Positions 1 through 12,611 of a stretch of DNA of 64,000 nt are shown here, piece by piece. This stretch comes from Leptospira sp. WS92.C1 (GTDB lineage Bacteria > Spirochaetota > Leptospiria > Leptospirales > Leptospiraceae): assembly GCF_040833975.1 (NCBI RefSeq), contig NZ_CP162130.1, forward strand, positions 1,803,501-1,867,500, given 5' to 3'. The translations under genes were made by a program, and so were the position numbers. The first letter of the stretch is position 1. Each line of letters begins with the position of its first letter. The notes under the pieces are model-generated. The model was not told the origin of the DNA. It saw nothing but the letters and a program-made list of their open reading frames with translations, and did no database searches.

Positions 1-176
1 CCGTTGAAGAATAAAATCACGGGATATTTTCATTTTTGCGGTGAGATCGCAGAGAGCAAATCTTGATTTTTGAAATCGGTTCAAAAAATTTTCGCTCTTT
101 ATAAATTCGATTTCTAAACGTTTATTTAAGAACCTAAGACTAAAACGTTAGACTTCGACAGAAATATGAATTCTTT

Positions 177-1493
177 TTAGGAAGTGGGTTCACTCGTGTG
201 GGAATGTCCGTGACTCGGTTGTTTCAATTTCCAAATCAGAAGAAGAAATAGAAAAGAAACGATTCCCGAAGTCAAAAAGGAACTTGCAGGACCTTTGCTG
301 AAATAGATCAAACAAAACGCGAACGGAGCAAGTCCTCTTCCAAGAGAGGCGAGGCTTCGAAACATTCCGAGGTTGGTTCCCTGTTCCTCCCTGCTGGATA
401 CCAAAGAAACTAACGTGGAAAGTGAGGGATGCAAAAGCGCGCCTCCCGAAGCCAGGAATGTAAGCGCGATAAAAAGTTGATACGAATTGGATACGAAGTA
501 GAGAAGCGCAAATCCTAAGACCAAAGACAAGGATCCGGCTCTTACCAAACGAGTTTCCTTGATCTTACCTGAAAGAAGGCGAAACACACCGCCTTGAATT
601 AAGACGATAACCAAGCCGATATAAACGAAGGTAAGTCCGATCTCAATCGGACTGTAATTCAGGAATTGACTCAAATAGAAATTGATCGAAAATTCGAATC
701 CTGAAAAAGCAAAAACAAAGATAAAGTAAAGTAGGGAATACAAAACAACTTCTTTGTTGTGAGAAGTGAACACTCCGAGAATCGGATGTGCTTTTTTAGT
801 AGAATCCGATTGTTTGTCGATGTTCAAGGTTTCCCGAAACCAGAAAACAATCATCAATAGGTTGATCAAGGCTATAGTTGCTGCGGCAAGTGCAGAGGCC
901 GGAAAAACGGTCAGTGTAATCCCGGGAAATAAAATCTCCAGAAAACTCAAATCCACTTTTGCAAAAAGTCCGCCCGTGGGAGGACCTGCGATAAAACCGA
1001 GTCCGACTCCGGCTCCAATGAGTCCCATTCCCTTGGCTCGATCTTTTTCAGTCGTGATATCGGCCATCGCTGCGGAAGCAACGGAAATATTTCCCCCCAT
1101 CATTCCCGTGATGACTCTGGAAAAAACAAAGAGCGAAAAGCTTCCCGAGAATAACCAGATAGCATATCCGAAAAAACTACCGAGGCTTGTAAAAACGAGA
1201 ATCGGTTTTCTTCCCACTCGATCCGAAATTCTTCCCCATACGGGAGCGAATGCAAATTGCAGGAGAGAATAAAGACTGGCAACGATTCCACCGAAAAGAG
1301 CTACGAACAAGGACCAATCCCCGGACGAGGCTTCCATAAGAATTCTCGTAAGATCCGTAAACTTATCGAGAACGGGATCTCCTGACTTGGCTAAAAAAAT
1401 TTTAAGAGTCTCGGGGAAGATGGGAAAGATTACGGAGAATCCCATCATATCTATAAAGACCGTAAAGAAGAGGACAAACGATATTTTATTCAT
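177..1493 (-). CDS. MFS transporter (DHA1/Tet-like)
   Basis: 438-residue polytopic membrane protein with about 12 hydrophobic segments, typical of major facilitator drug/proton antiporters. The loop between TM2 and TM3 carries the family signature GRISDRVGRKP (residues 87-97), and a glycine-rich GAGVGLGFIAGPP antiporter-type motif (TM5) follows near residue 160. The first periplasmic loop (about residues 30-60) is longer than usual. The C-terminus is hydrophilic and His/Ser-rich. Family knowledge supports proton-driven export of a small molecule, but the substrate cannot be read from sequence. It is a single gene, separated by about 75 bp from the phasin-like gene upstream on the same strand. 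Confidence 0.9.
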   Translation of the reverse strand: MNKISFVLFFTVFIDMMGFSVIFPIFPETLKIFLAKSGDPVLDKFTDLTRILMEASSGDWSLFVALFGGIVASLYSLLQFAFAPVWGRISDRVGRKPILVFTSLGSFFGYAIWLFSGSFSLFVFSRVITGMMGGNISVASAAMADITTEKDRAKGMGLIGAGVGLGFIAGPPTGGLFAKVDLSFLEILFPGITLTVFPASALAAATIALINLLMIVFWFRETLNIDKQSDSTKKAHPILGVFTSHNKEVVLYSLLYFIFVFAFSGFEFSINFYLSQFLNYSPIEIGLTFVYIGLVIVLIQGGVFRLLSGKIKETRLVRAGSLSLVLGFALLYFVSNSYQLFIALTFLASGGALLHPSLSTLVSLVSSREEQGTNLGMFRSLASLGRGLAPFAFCLIYFSKGPASSFLTSGIVSFLFLLLIWKLKQPSHGHSHTSEPTS

Positions 1494-1570
1494 GCTTTGG
1501 AAGACTGACCCGAAAACAACACTCTTTCAAGTCTCCTGCGTTGTCTCAACATTTTCGAAAAATACGCGAG

Positions 1571-1930
1571 TTATTGTTTTTTGCTTAAGAGTTGTTTTAA
1601 CTCGTCCAGTGTGGTCCGTGCGGCCGCTTTGAATTGTTCCGGAATAGAGGATTCGATTTCCGCGGAGAGTTTGATAAAATTCTCCTGAAGTTTTGCAAGA
1701 GCCTGTTGTCTGCCTTCCCCGCTTTGGGAAAGAATTTCGGTCGCGTCCTGAACCGTTTTGTTCAGAAGTTCCCGGACCTGATTGGCCTTGACACTTTGGT
1801 TAGCCTCTCCTTTTTCTCGGAACTCTTCGTAGAGTTTGTTCAATTCGGAAAGAGATTGTTTGAGTTTGCCTTCCCCGTTTTGAAAAAGGGCGATTCCCGC
1901 GTTTAAAATGTCCATCAATAGTTTATCCAA
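1571..1930 (-). CDS. phasin-like coiled-coil protein
   Basis: 119 residues, almost entirely amphipathic helix with no signal peptide or membrane segment. The pattern (MDKLLMDILNAGIALF at the start, then Glu/Lys/Gln-rich heptads) resembles phasin-type proteins that coat polyhydroxyalkanoate granules, or small coiled-coil regulators. No PHA synthase gene lies in this window, so a granule role is inference. Cytoplasmic location is likely. Confidence 0.6.
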   Translation of the reverse strand: MDKLLMDILNAGIALFQNGEGKLKQSLSELNKLYEEFREKGEANQSVKANQVRELLNKTVQDATEILSQSGEGRQQALAKLQENFIKLSAEIESSIPEQFKAAARTTLDELKQLLSKKQ

Positions 1931-2028
1931 TGTTTTTTCCTCTTGATTTGTTATCTTTAGATGATTGTCCGGATTTTAGCAAAACTTGCATCCGTTTTTA
2001 TGGAGATCTTTCTATTTTACAAGTTCGA

Positions 2029-2601
2029 TTAAGAATTCTCAATGAGCTTTTTGATCTGATCCCGAATTCTTGCAGCGCTTTCATAGTCTTCCGTTTTGAG
2101 AGCGTTGTTTAGGGATTCTTGGAGAATTTCCAACTGTGTTTTCGGAAGTTGGGAAATTTTTTCTCTTGCGATCGATTCTCCCGGAATTTCCTCGTCTTTC
2201 ATTTCGATTCCCGCTTCCTCGATCACTTTTTTTGCGAGATAAATAGGGGCGTTCGCGCGGAGCGCAAGAGCGATCGAATCACTCGGTCTTGCATCCAGGA
2301 TGATTACGTCTTCGTCCTTACGAAGGGTGATCTTTGCGTAAAACGTATTGTCTATGATTTCTTCGATGGAGATTTTGACGATGCTCACATTCAGAGTTGT
2401 GAGAAGTACGGTCATCAAATCGTGTGTCATGGGTCTCGGAGGTTTGGTCCCGTCTAAAACCGAGGTGATCGAATGAGTTTCCAAGGGACCGATAAAAATC
2501 GGTACAACTCTGGAATCGGAATCATCCTTTGTTTTTAAAAAAACTGCGAACCCAACGTTTGTCAGGGAAATATCTGAAATTTTTGCTTCTACGAGATCCA
2601 T
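2029..2601 (-). CDS. bifunctional nuclease-like (BFN/DUF151) protein with UVR motif
   Basis: 190 residues. Residues 1-135 match the BFN (DUF151) fold: an opening of the MDLVEAKISDISL type, VVPIFIGPLETHSI around residue 32, and LDARPSDSIALALRANAPIYL around residues 102-122, the most conserved stretch of the family. Residues about 156-187 form a UVR helical hairpin (LNNALKTEDYESAARIRDQI), as in UvrB/UvrC and ClpC partners. Bacterial BFN-UVR proteins are conserved but poorly characterised; the name comes from plant nucleases, so catalysis is unproven. It starts 57 bp after the hydrolase gene ends and may be co-transcribed with it. Confidence 0.85.
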   Translation of the reverse strand: MDLVEAKISDISLTNVGFAVFLKTKDDSDSRVVPIFIGPLETHSITSVLDGTKPPRPMTHDLMTVLLTTLNVSIVKISIEEIIDNTFYAKITLRKDEDVIILDARPSDSIALALRANAPIYLAKKVIEEAGIEMKDEEIPGESIAREKISQLPKTQLEILQESLNNALKTEDYESAARIRDQIKKLIENS

Positions 2602-2658
2602 TCCCTTTGGAGGCTATCTTTGCAAACCTTTGGTGTCAAATGCTTTCCCGACGAAATT

Positions 2659-4530
<1,872 letters not shown>

Positions 4531-4991
4531 ACTGAAGCCAGAATCGCGGGCAAAATCCCCACTGCCAACCTGGATTTCGGACCTTGATTCGCTTTTTAAG
4601 GGAAATATTTTTTCGAAATCGGCAAAATATCAGTCAACAAATGAAAGTTGCGTCTTAGTTTCAACGAGTGACAAGCCGTTTTATTTTTTAGAAATCCATC
4701 CGATGTAGAATTTCGCGATACAATCTTTGATTCGAAAAAAAATCTCTTTAAAAAAATCATCATTCTCAGAGATCGGGAAAACATTCGGTCACATGTTATG
4801 ATTTTGTTAAGAGAAATGGTTTGAGTTTTTATCCTTAGCGCGGCCGGTTTCCAAATCGAATGCCACGCGATGTCTACAGAATTTATTTTGTTAAGCGAAG
4901 GAGGAAAAGAGAAGTTTGCGGATTGAATTTTATAAAATTCAGTTTTACATCTGACATTGCTCGAACAGTTTTTTGGACGAGGTATTTGCTC
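4531..4991. other. intergenic region, no gene recognised
   Basis: About 460 bp between the start of the hydrolase gene and the end of the 136-residue gene at 4992. It is AT-rich with several homopolymer A/T runs. Short open frames on both strands have no recognisable protein character. The part next to 4530 presumably carries the hydrolase promoter, but I could not single out a convincing -35/-10 pair. Confidence 0.5.
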
Positions 4992-5402
4992 TTATTTCTT
5001 TAGTTTTTTTGCGATCGACTTCTTTGTAAGGGTTTTGTGCCAGACCCGTTCCTTTTTCAAAAACATTTCCGGTATTTCCGGGAGGGGAAAGCCAAGACGT
5101 TCGTCATCGAGCCAAGTTAATTTTCTCGGGCTTTTTCGAAATTGTAGAATCGCGCCGATCCTTTCCATCGCAAGTTGGAGCGATTGTATTGAGTCGATTC
5201 CAAATGCAACTTTGATTCCTTCGATGTCAAGTCCCGATATCTGAAACGGACAATACCAATCCATCTTTTCGTCTTTGCATCGTTTTGGTTTTCCAATTCT
5301 TACCAACACCTTTTGTTTTTTTCTGCCGATTGAAAGGTCTAACTCCCTTTCTACGATGACGGTTCCCAATTTGTATTTTTCTTTCAAAACTATTTCCTTC
5401 AT
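4992..5402 (-). CDS. hypothetical protein (DUF6968-like)
   Basis: 136 residues, soluble, no signal peptide, with a Lys-rich C-terminus. Visible features are a beta-rich N-terminus, CPFQISGLD around residue 50, then IDSIQSLQLAMERIGAIL. This last pattern is common in small proteins that sit beside immunity or toxin genes in several bacteria. I think of the DUF6968 family but cannot confirm it. It stands alone between intergenic stretches. Function unknown. Confidence 0.6.
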   Translation of the reverse strand: MKEIVLKEKYKLGTVIVERELDLSIGRKKQKVLVRIGKPKRCKDEKMDWYCPFQISGLDIEGIKVAFGIDSIQSLQLAMERIGAILQFRKSPRKLTWLDDERLGFPLPEIPEMFLKKERVWHKTLTKKSIAKKLKK

Positions 5403-5481
5403 TCTATAAAAATGTACCCTTCTTTTTGAGCGAATTTTTTTCTAAAATCAAAGAAGATTTTGTTCTCTTTTCCGGATGAAT

Positions 5482-5495
5482 GTAAGAGTTCCTAC
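5482..5495. repeat. short degenerate palindrome GTAAGAGTTCCTAC
   Basis: Near-palindromic 14-mer closely related to the one at 11049-11062 (GTGGGAGTTCCTAC). Both are intergenic. My recollection is that such GTRGGAACTCCYAC-type words recur in Leptospira intergenic DNA; this was not verified here. Confidence 0.35.
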
Positions 5496-5604
5496 AATGA
5501 AGGATGATCGGAAATCAACTTGAAGACACTTTGGTATAAGAAAATCGAATTACCAAATTTGAATCCATAGAGAGGAATCTGTTGAGTTCTTTACGGCGGA
5601 ATAT

Positions 5605-5690
5605 AGTTTTATTTTGAAAAAGGAAGGATTCACTCCATTGGGCCCAGAAGGATTTGCGCCTGCAACCCGGAGATTGTGATTTGTCGATCC
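5605..5690 (-). pseudogene. degenerate partial copy of the CAU tRNA 3' half
   Basis: Positions 5605-5652 are identical to 5918-5965 (48 bp), which covers the flank and the 3' acceptor/T-arm end of the intact tRNA. Similarity continues to about 5685 with many substitutions, including in the T-arm and anticodon region. The 5' half (D-arm) cannot be recognised, so this is a decayed duplicate, 313 bp from the functional gene. Confidence 0.7.
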
Positions 5691-5736
5691 ATCATTGAAG
5701 TTGCATACGAATTTGGACTTGCCGTTTCATAGATTT

Positions 5737-5897
<161 letters not shown>

Positions 5898-5950
5898 GGG
5901 TACTTGTTTATTGTGGTAGTTTTATTTTGAAAAAGGAAGGATTCACTCCA

Positions 5951-6039
<89 letters not shown>

Positions 6040-6083
6040 TTTTCTTGGAAGTCAGGTTCTTCAAGTGAATTTCTGGAAAGGGT

Positions 6084-6620
6084 TTAAAAAGAATTTCGGA
6101 GAAAGGGTTCTAGATAGGTTTCAGGGGTTTGAAAAAAATCAATGACGGTCTTGTTTTCGGAATCGAAACTCAAATACACGGATACGATTCTTTCTTTTTT
6201 TTGAAATAGAAAATAACGAATTATGAGAGGATTTCCCGCGACGACCTCTTGTCTTTCGCCGCCGATCATTTTAAATTCCTTCCACTGTGGTAGAATTGGT
6301 TTGGTGGATCCGGGAAACAATTCTTTGAAAAGCTGTTCGAGCGATCCTTCGTTTTCGAATCCCTCCCATTCTCTAAAAATCATCATCCAAGATCTTCCCT
6401 GGACTGGGATTACTTTCCAATAAGAGGAGTTTCCCATTCTTCTGATCTCGCACTTTTCGGGAAAACGAATCTTTAAAAGAGTGAGGGGAAACGAAGACGC
6501 CTCGGAATGATACGATACGTCCGGATCCAAGGTGTCTAACGCGTGAATTTTGAAAAAGGATTGAGTTATACAGAGAAATAAAACGGAAATAAATACGTGT
6601 GTTTTAGTAAATGATCTCAT
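6084..6620 (-). CDS. secreted hypothetical protein
   Basis: 178 residues from the ATG at 6620, chosen because it begins a clear signal peptide ([17 protein letters not shown] ... IHA). The frame is open upstream, but that part would precede the signal peptide and overlap the previous gene heavily. The mature part is about 155 residues, beta-rich, with no Cys pair or known motif. It overlaps the end of the preceding gene by 17 nt, so the two are translationally coupled. Probably periplasmic or outer-membrane associated; function unknown. Confidence 0.65.
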   Translation of the reverse strand: MRSFTKTHVFISVLFLCITQSFFKIHALDTLDPDVSYHSEASSFPLTLLKIRFPEKCEIRRMGNSSYWKVIPVQGRSWMMIFREWEGFENEGSLEQLFKELFPGSTKPILPQWKEFKMIGGERQEVVAGNPLIIRYFLFQKKERIVSVYLSFDSENKTVIDFFQTPETYLEPFLRNSF

Positions 6621-7116
6621 CCAGAGCGAGTTCCCTGAATTTTCCCAAATCGTAAACTGGAATCGAAAATCTTCCCTTTTTATCATCCAGGGTGATCTCG
6701 GGAGCCTTTTTAAAAAGCGGAACGGTGGGAACCTGGAATACGATCATTCCCTCCCATCTTCCGGTGACTTCATAGGCAGCACCTTCCGCGAGTTTTTTGA
6801 CCTGTCTGAGTCTGGATCTATCAAATTTGTTAATTCGATATTTGTAATATACAGTTTCTCCGTTCCAGTCGTAAAAAATCGCGTAGTTTCCCTTGAGTTC
6901 CTGGAAAAAGAGTTTGAATGTTTCCGGAAAATCGGAAGAGCTTTCCGATAAGGATTCTTTGACATCCGTGATTCTCGGTTCCAGATAGGAAATCGAACTT
7001 CTATAGGTCGTCGCGGCTCTGTGCACTTCCTGCGCCAGGATTTTCGTTTCCGGCAACCAAATCAAAAAGAGAATCGTAAAAATTCTTATGAAATTGCGCC
7101 GAAACCGGGAATTCAT
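6604..7116 (-). CDS. secreted hypothetical protein
   Basis: 170 residues with an Arg-rich N-terminus and hydrophobic core ([13 protein letters not shown]) ending near AQE, a standard signal peptide cleaved around residue 29. The mature protein is a small alpha/beta domain without recognisable motifs. Its start overlaps the stop of the HEAT-repeat gene by 4 nt (ATGA), and its end overlaps the next secreted protein by 17 nt. The three thus form a tight operon and probably act together in the envelope. Confidence 0.7.
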   Translation of the reverse strand: MNSRFRRNFIRIFTILFLIWLPETKILAQEVHRAATTYRSSISYLEPRITDVKESLSESSSDFPETFKLFFQELKGNYAIFYDWNGETVYYKYRINKFDRSRLRQVKKLAEGAAYEVTGRWEGMIVFQVPTVPLFKKAPEITLDDKKGRFSIPVYDLGKFRELALDEIIY

Positions 7117-8348
7117 ATTCCGTCCTCGAGTTCTTCGGATTCCGATTTGTTCCCGGGTGAAGAACCGGATCCACCGGAAGGAGTGGTTCCGCCGTTGTTG
7201 TTGGGAACGGAAGTTCCCGGAATGGGAGAGGGATCTCCGGAACGATTCGGTCGCTCTTTGGATCCGGATTTGAACTTGGGAGAGTCGGCTTCTTTCAAAT
7301 CCAAATCGTTTACAGATTCTCCTTTTTTTAGTTTTTCAATCGCGATCTTAGCGGCTTTTTTTACCTTTTCACTCGGGTCTCTGAGAGCCTTGTATTCTAA
7401 AATTTCAAGAACGGATAAATCGCCGGTATCAGTGAGATGTTTGATCGCTCTCAGTCTCACGACCGGATCATCGTCTCTGGCATACGCATACAATTCTTCT
7501 AATATTTCTTTGTCACCCATGGAAACGAGAGCGGTAATCGAATGGATTTTCAAAGGTTGAAAGTCTTTGACTTCGTTTTTACTTTTGATGTTCCGAATCT
7601 TTTCCAATTCTTCCTTGATCGAAGACATGGAAGAAACCGATTTCATTTTTCCCAAGGAACTCACAGAAAAACTTCTGAGAGTAATCGGTTCTTTGGTGTC
7701 CTTATAAATTTCAAGAAGAACGGATTCCGCTTTTAAATCCTTGCTTTTTCCAAAACAAAGCGCGATCTGAGCCCTGATTTCCGGATCGTTGAAATTTTCC
7801 TTCAATCTCGCGAGTAGAAAAGTTGAGGCTTCGCTTTGTGGCGGAAATTCTCCGAGCGCATCCAGCAAACCTACCGTGAGATTTGAGTTTTTTGTAAAAT
7901 CCTGGGTTTTCAAAATTTCAAAAAGAATCGGAGCCGCTTTTTCCAGTTTTAATTTTTTTACCGCGTAGATCGATTCTCTCTGAATATCCGCTTGATCGCT
8001 TTTCAAAAGTTTTAGAACGGATTCGCCATACTGAGTCAACTTGAGTTCAGAGACGGTTCGGATCGCATAGACCCTCATCATCCAATCCGGATCCTTGTCT
8101 AAGATCTTTCCCAATTGGTCTATGAGAACTCCTGAATGTTCTGGAGGAAAACTTTCTAATTCCCGGAGCGCCATCGCTCTTTCTTTTGTGGTTCCGAATT
8201 TCAAAACCTGGAGAAGAATGTCCTTTTTTTTGAGAATTTGTTCTTCGGAAAGTTTCGCCGATTTGCCTAAAGCAGGGGGAGCCGAGAATAACGCAGCGCT
8301 TCCATAAAGAAAAATGGAAATGATTGCAAAAGATAAAATGGATTTCAC
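7113..8348 (-). CDS. exported HEAT-repeat protein
   Basis: Start chosen at the GTG at 8348, which opens directly into a signal-type segment ([16 protein letters not shown] ... FSA) and lies 20 bp after the stop of the response regulator; the frame stays open upstream but would overlap that gene by 65 bp. About 411 residues. Residues from about 50 to 330 are helical repeats of HEAT/PBS-lyase type ([36 protein letters not shown]). The C-terminus is a low-complexity Ser/Gly/Pro/Asn linker ending in acidic residues. A scaffold for protein interactions in the periplasm is likely. Confidence 0.75.
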   Translation of the reverse strand: MKSILSFAIISIFLYGSAALFSAPPALGKSAKLSEEQILKKKDILLQVLKFGTTKERAMALRELESFPPEHSGVLIDQLGKILDKDPDWMMRVYAIRTVSELKLTQYGESVLKLLKSDQADIQRESIYAVKKLKLEKAAPILFEILKTQDFTKNSNLTVGLLDALGEFPPQSEASTFLLARLKENFNDPEIRAQIALCFGKSKDLKAESVLLEIYKDTKEPITLRSFSVSSLGKMKSVSSMSSIKEELEKIRNIKSKNEVKDFQPLKIHSITALVSMGDKEILEELYAYARDDDPVVRLRAIKHLTDTGDLSVLEILEYKALRDPSEKVKKAAKIAIEKLKKGESVNDLDLKEADSPKFKSGSKERPNRSGDPSPIPGTSVPNNNGGTTPSGGSGSSPGNKSESEELEDGI

Positions 8349-8367
8349 GAGGTTTTGGTGGATCGGA

Positions 8368-8861
<494 letters not shown>

Positions 8862-8965
8862 CATTCCCATAAAGCGTCCGAAAGAGAATTGCGTCCGTTT
8901 CCATAGAATTGTCAAGAGGTTATATCGATTTCTGTGAGATTTACTCGCTGCAATCGCCGTTTCTT

Positions 8966-10348
<1,383 letters not shown>

Positions 10349-10870
10349 TTATTCCTTTTTGGGAACTTCTTCCTCTTCTTCATCGTCGTCGCCGAGTTTT
10401 TCTTCTTCATCCTCGTCTTCGTCGTCATCATCATTGTCATCTTCGTCTTCATCCTCATCTTCGTCGTCCTCGTCATCATCATCGCTGTCGAGAGCGTCTT
10501 CGTCTTCATCACCATCCAGAATCGGACGGGGAGCTTCTTCCGGGATAAAATCTTCTTCGGTGTCTTCTTCTGCGATCGGAGCTTGCGGAGCTTCAAAAAG
10601 TCCGTTGAATTTAGAATAGGATGCGTTGCTGAGATTCGCTTCCTGATCGAGTTGAATTCGTTCCTCTTTGGTGAAGTAACCGTATTGTACTTCTTCGCTT
10701 GCTAACGCAAACATAGCTTGTACGGCTAATTTTCTGCTTTTGATTTTTTTGGGGAGTTCAAGTCTTTCAATTCGGTCCAGAGTATGGAATCCGGCAACGG
10801 CTTTTTCGTATTTGTTGCGTTTTGCTAATTCGATAAGAGTTACAATGTCAAATTCAGGATTAAGGTTCAT
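10349..10870 (-). CDS. small helical protein with poly-Asp/Glu tail (RpoZ-like N-terminus?)
   Basis: 173 residues from the ATG at 10870 (MNLNPEFDIVTLIELA); the frame is open to 10939 but the extra residues look non-coding. Residues 1-75 are helical; the pattern NKYEKAVAGFHTLDRI ... KLAVQAMFALASEEVQYGYF recalls the RNA polymerase omega subunit (NRxEL ... KP ... AL.EI..GK), a weak resemblance only. From about residue 95 the protein turns acidic, and the last 60 residues are almost all Asp/Glu, encoded by GAT/GAC/GAA repeats. No membrane segment. It could be an omega-like subunit or a nucleic-acid-mimicking protein. Confidence 0.65.
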   Translation of the reverse strand: MNLNPEFDIVTLIELAKRNKYEKAVAGFHTLDRIERLELPKKIKSRKLAVQAMFALASEEVQYGYFTKEERIQLDQEANLSNASYSKFNGLFEAPQAPIAEEDTEEDFIPEEAPRPILDGDEDEDALDSDDDDEDDEDEDEDEDDNDDDDEDEDEEEKLGDDDEEEEEVPKKE

Positions 10871-11300
10871 TCGGATTCCCTGGATAGATTCGAAAGGACG
10901 TTCAAAATACCATGAAATCGAAGGAGATGGACTTGTCAAATCGTTATCTGTGTTATTCCGAGGAAACTTCTTTTTTTGAACCCTAGAAAAATTCTTTCCA
11001 ATCGATCGAATTCTGTCGCATTAAAAAGTAAAAAACGCTCACTTTTCGGTGGGAGTTCCTACTTTTTTTGGGGGAAAAATGATTTGCAAAAGATTGGAGT
11101 TTTGCAAACGGACAAAATTCTCAGTAGGGAAGGGATTCGGGGAAAGGGTGATTTTATAGAATGCATTTGACCCGTTTTCCTTTTTATTCCTTGAATTTAG
11201 GTCTGAAACGCTTTCCTTTGGTATTTATCTATGAATCTGGATTTCGGAAGTCGGTTTCCGGTTCGTTTTCTCCCTTAAAACTGGAAGTTATGTATCATCG
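10871..11300. other. intergenic region between divergent genes
   Basis: About 430 bp holding the promoters of the acidic-protein gene (minus) and the thioredoxin-like gene (plus). Short open frames here lack protein character. The only distinct site is the GTGGGAGTTCCTAC word at 11049-11062, which is followed by T and G runs. Confidence 0.5.
11049..11062. repeat. short degenerate palindrome GTGGGAGTTCCTAC
   Basis: Imperfect palindrome in intergenic DNA, related to the word at 5482-5495. It may be a dispersed repeat or a protein-binding site; nothing in its position decides. Confidence 0.35.
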
Positions 11301-11876
11301 ATGAATCGAATCGTCCTTTTTTTTATTTTCTGTAATTTTTGGTTCGGTTGTGCGCCTTCCGAACAATCCAATCTCGGAGTCCAGACCTTTGCAGGAGTGA
11401 GTTTGGATGGAAAACCGATCCGTCTTTCCGAGGTCGCCGCTTCCCGTTTGGTTTTGAACGTCTACGGACCAAACTGCATTCCATGCATCAAAGAAATTCC
11501 CGCCTTGAATTTTCTCTACTCGGAGATCGGAAAGGATCCCAAAATTCAATTCTATATGGCAGTGGACCCGGCGCTTTTTTTTGACGATCCCGAAACGATG
11601 TCCGACGAGGAGTTGTTGACCAAGGCGATTCCTCTGGTTAAGGAAGAGATCCGTAAATTCGGAATTCAGGTTCCGGTGCTTTTGATGAAACGTCCCTTTC
11701 GAGTCAGCAGGACCGATTCCATCGTGACCGGAACTCCGGAAACTCTTTTGTTCAAAACAAAACCGTTCATTCTCTATTATAATTTCATCGGTCCGATCAG
11801 TGAGGAATCCAATCCGACCAAATTGGCCGTCGATCAAAAGATTCTCTTTTTCAAAAGGATGGCGGGCTCCTCATGA
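11301..11876 (+). CDS. thioredoxin-like lipoprotein (TlpA/AhpC fold)
   Basis: 191 residues. Signal peptide with lipobox FWFGC, lipidated at Cys17. The mature part has a thioredoxin-fold opening ([22 protein letters not shown]) with active-site CxxC at Cys59 and Cys62, as in TlpA/ResA proteins. The region after about residue 100 is less typical. It probably acts in the periplasm as a reductant for thiol exchange or cytochrome maturation, but the partner is unknown. It overlaps the glutamine amidotransferase gene by 4 nt (ATGA), so the two are coupled although no metabolic link is evident. Confidence 0.8.
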   Translation: MNRIVLFFIFCNFWFGCAPSEQSNLGVQTFAGVSLDGKPIRLSEVAASRLVLNVYGPNCIPCIKEIPALNFLYSEIGKDPKIQFYMAVDPALFFDDPETMSDEELLTKAIPLVKEEIRKFGIQVPVLLMKRPFRVSRTDSIVTGTPETLLFKTKPFILYYNFIGPISEESNPTKLAVDQKILFFKRMAGSS

Positions 11877-12556
11877 GATGTTTGATCGTTCGTTTCAAGG
11901 ACTGCGAAGGACCGGGGATCTTACTCGATTCTTTGAAAGAAAAAAATTATAGAATCACTTATCACAACGCGTATGATTTGAGAATCCAGCCGATTCCAGA
12001 CGCTCATCTGATTTTCGATCTGATCATTCTTCTCGGAGGCCCTCAGTCGGTCACGGATCCGTTCCTTTTTCATTTTTTCGAACCCTGGTTCAATTTGGTG
12101 CGTTATGCGTCTTCTATGGCAAACCGCAAAATCATCGGAATCTGTCTGGGTTCTCAGATCATTTCCAAAGCTCTCGGCGGGGAAGTTATACGTGGAGAAA
12201 AAGGTCCCGAAGTCGGTTTTTTGGAAGTCCAGGTTCAAGAACCGCATGCGATTTTTAACGGAATCGGATCCTTTCCCGCCTTTCATCTTCATGAGGACGT
12301 GTTTACGATTCCGCAAGGCGGCAAACATCTTTTGAAAAGCGAGATGTATCCCAATCAGATGTTTTCTTTTCAGGATCGGATTTTTGGAATCCAGTGCCAT
12401 CTGGAAGTGACGGCTTCTATGCTCGAAGTCTGGCAAAACGTACACTCGGATTTTATCCGTTCTGCGGGATGGATCCCCGGACCCGAAACGGAATCTCTGA
12501 GGTCTCAGATGGAAATCTCAGGACGTAAGTTATTCAACGCAATTTTAGAATTATGA
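11873..12556 (+). CDS. class I glutamine amidotransferase (GMP synthase-like)
   Basis: 227 residues, cytoplasmic. The class I amidotransferase triad is complete: nucleophile Cys91 in GICLGSQ, His176 and Glu178 in [20 protein letters not shown] near residue 51 matches the oxyanion segment, and the length is that of stand-alone GuaA-type GATase proteins (YfeJ/Pcal-type), not full GuaA. Such proteins hydrolyse glutamine or gamma-glutamyl compounds. The gene lies 55 bp before secA on the same strand. Confidence 0.88.
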   Translation: MRCLIVRFKDCEGPGILLDSLKEKNYRITYHNAYDLRIQPIPDAHLIFDLIILLGGPQSVTDPFLFHFFEPWFNLVRYASSMANRKIIGICLGSQIISKALGGEVIRGEKGPEVGFLEVQVQEPHAIFNGIGSFPAFHLHEDVFTIPQGGKHLLKSEMYPNQMFSFQDRIFGIQCHLEVTASMLEVWQNVHSDFIRSAGWIPGPETESLRSQMEISGRKLFNAILEL

Positions 12557-12611
12557 TTTTCGAAATTCGAAACAAACCGAACTCAAATACGACTTTAAAC
12601 GGAAAACCGAT

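Noticed and set aside
10359..10619. Plus-strand poly-Ser open frame
   Set aside because: It is the antisense of the Asp/Glu-coding repeat of the acidic protein; poly-Ser arises from the complement of GAT/GAC/GAA codons.
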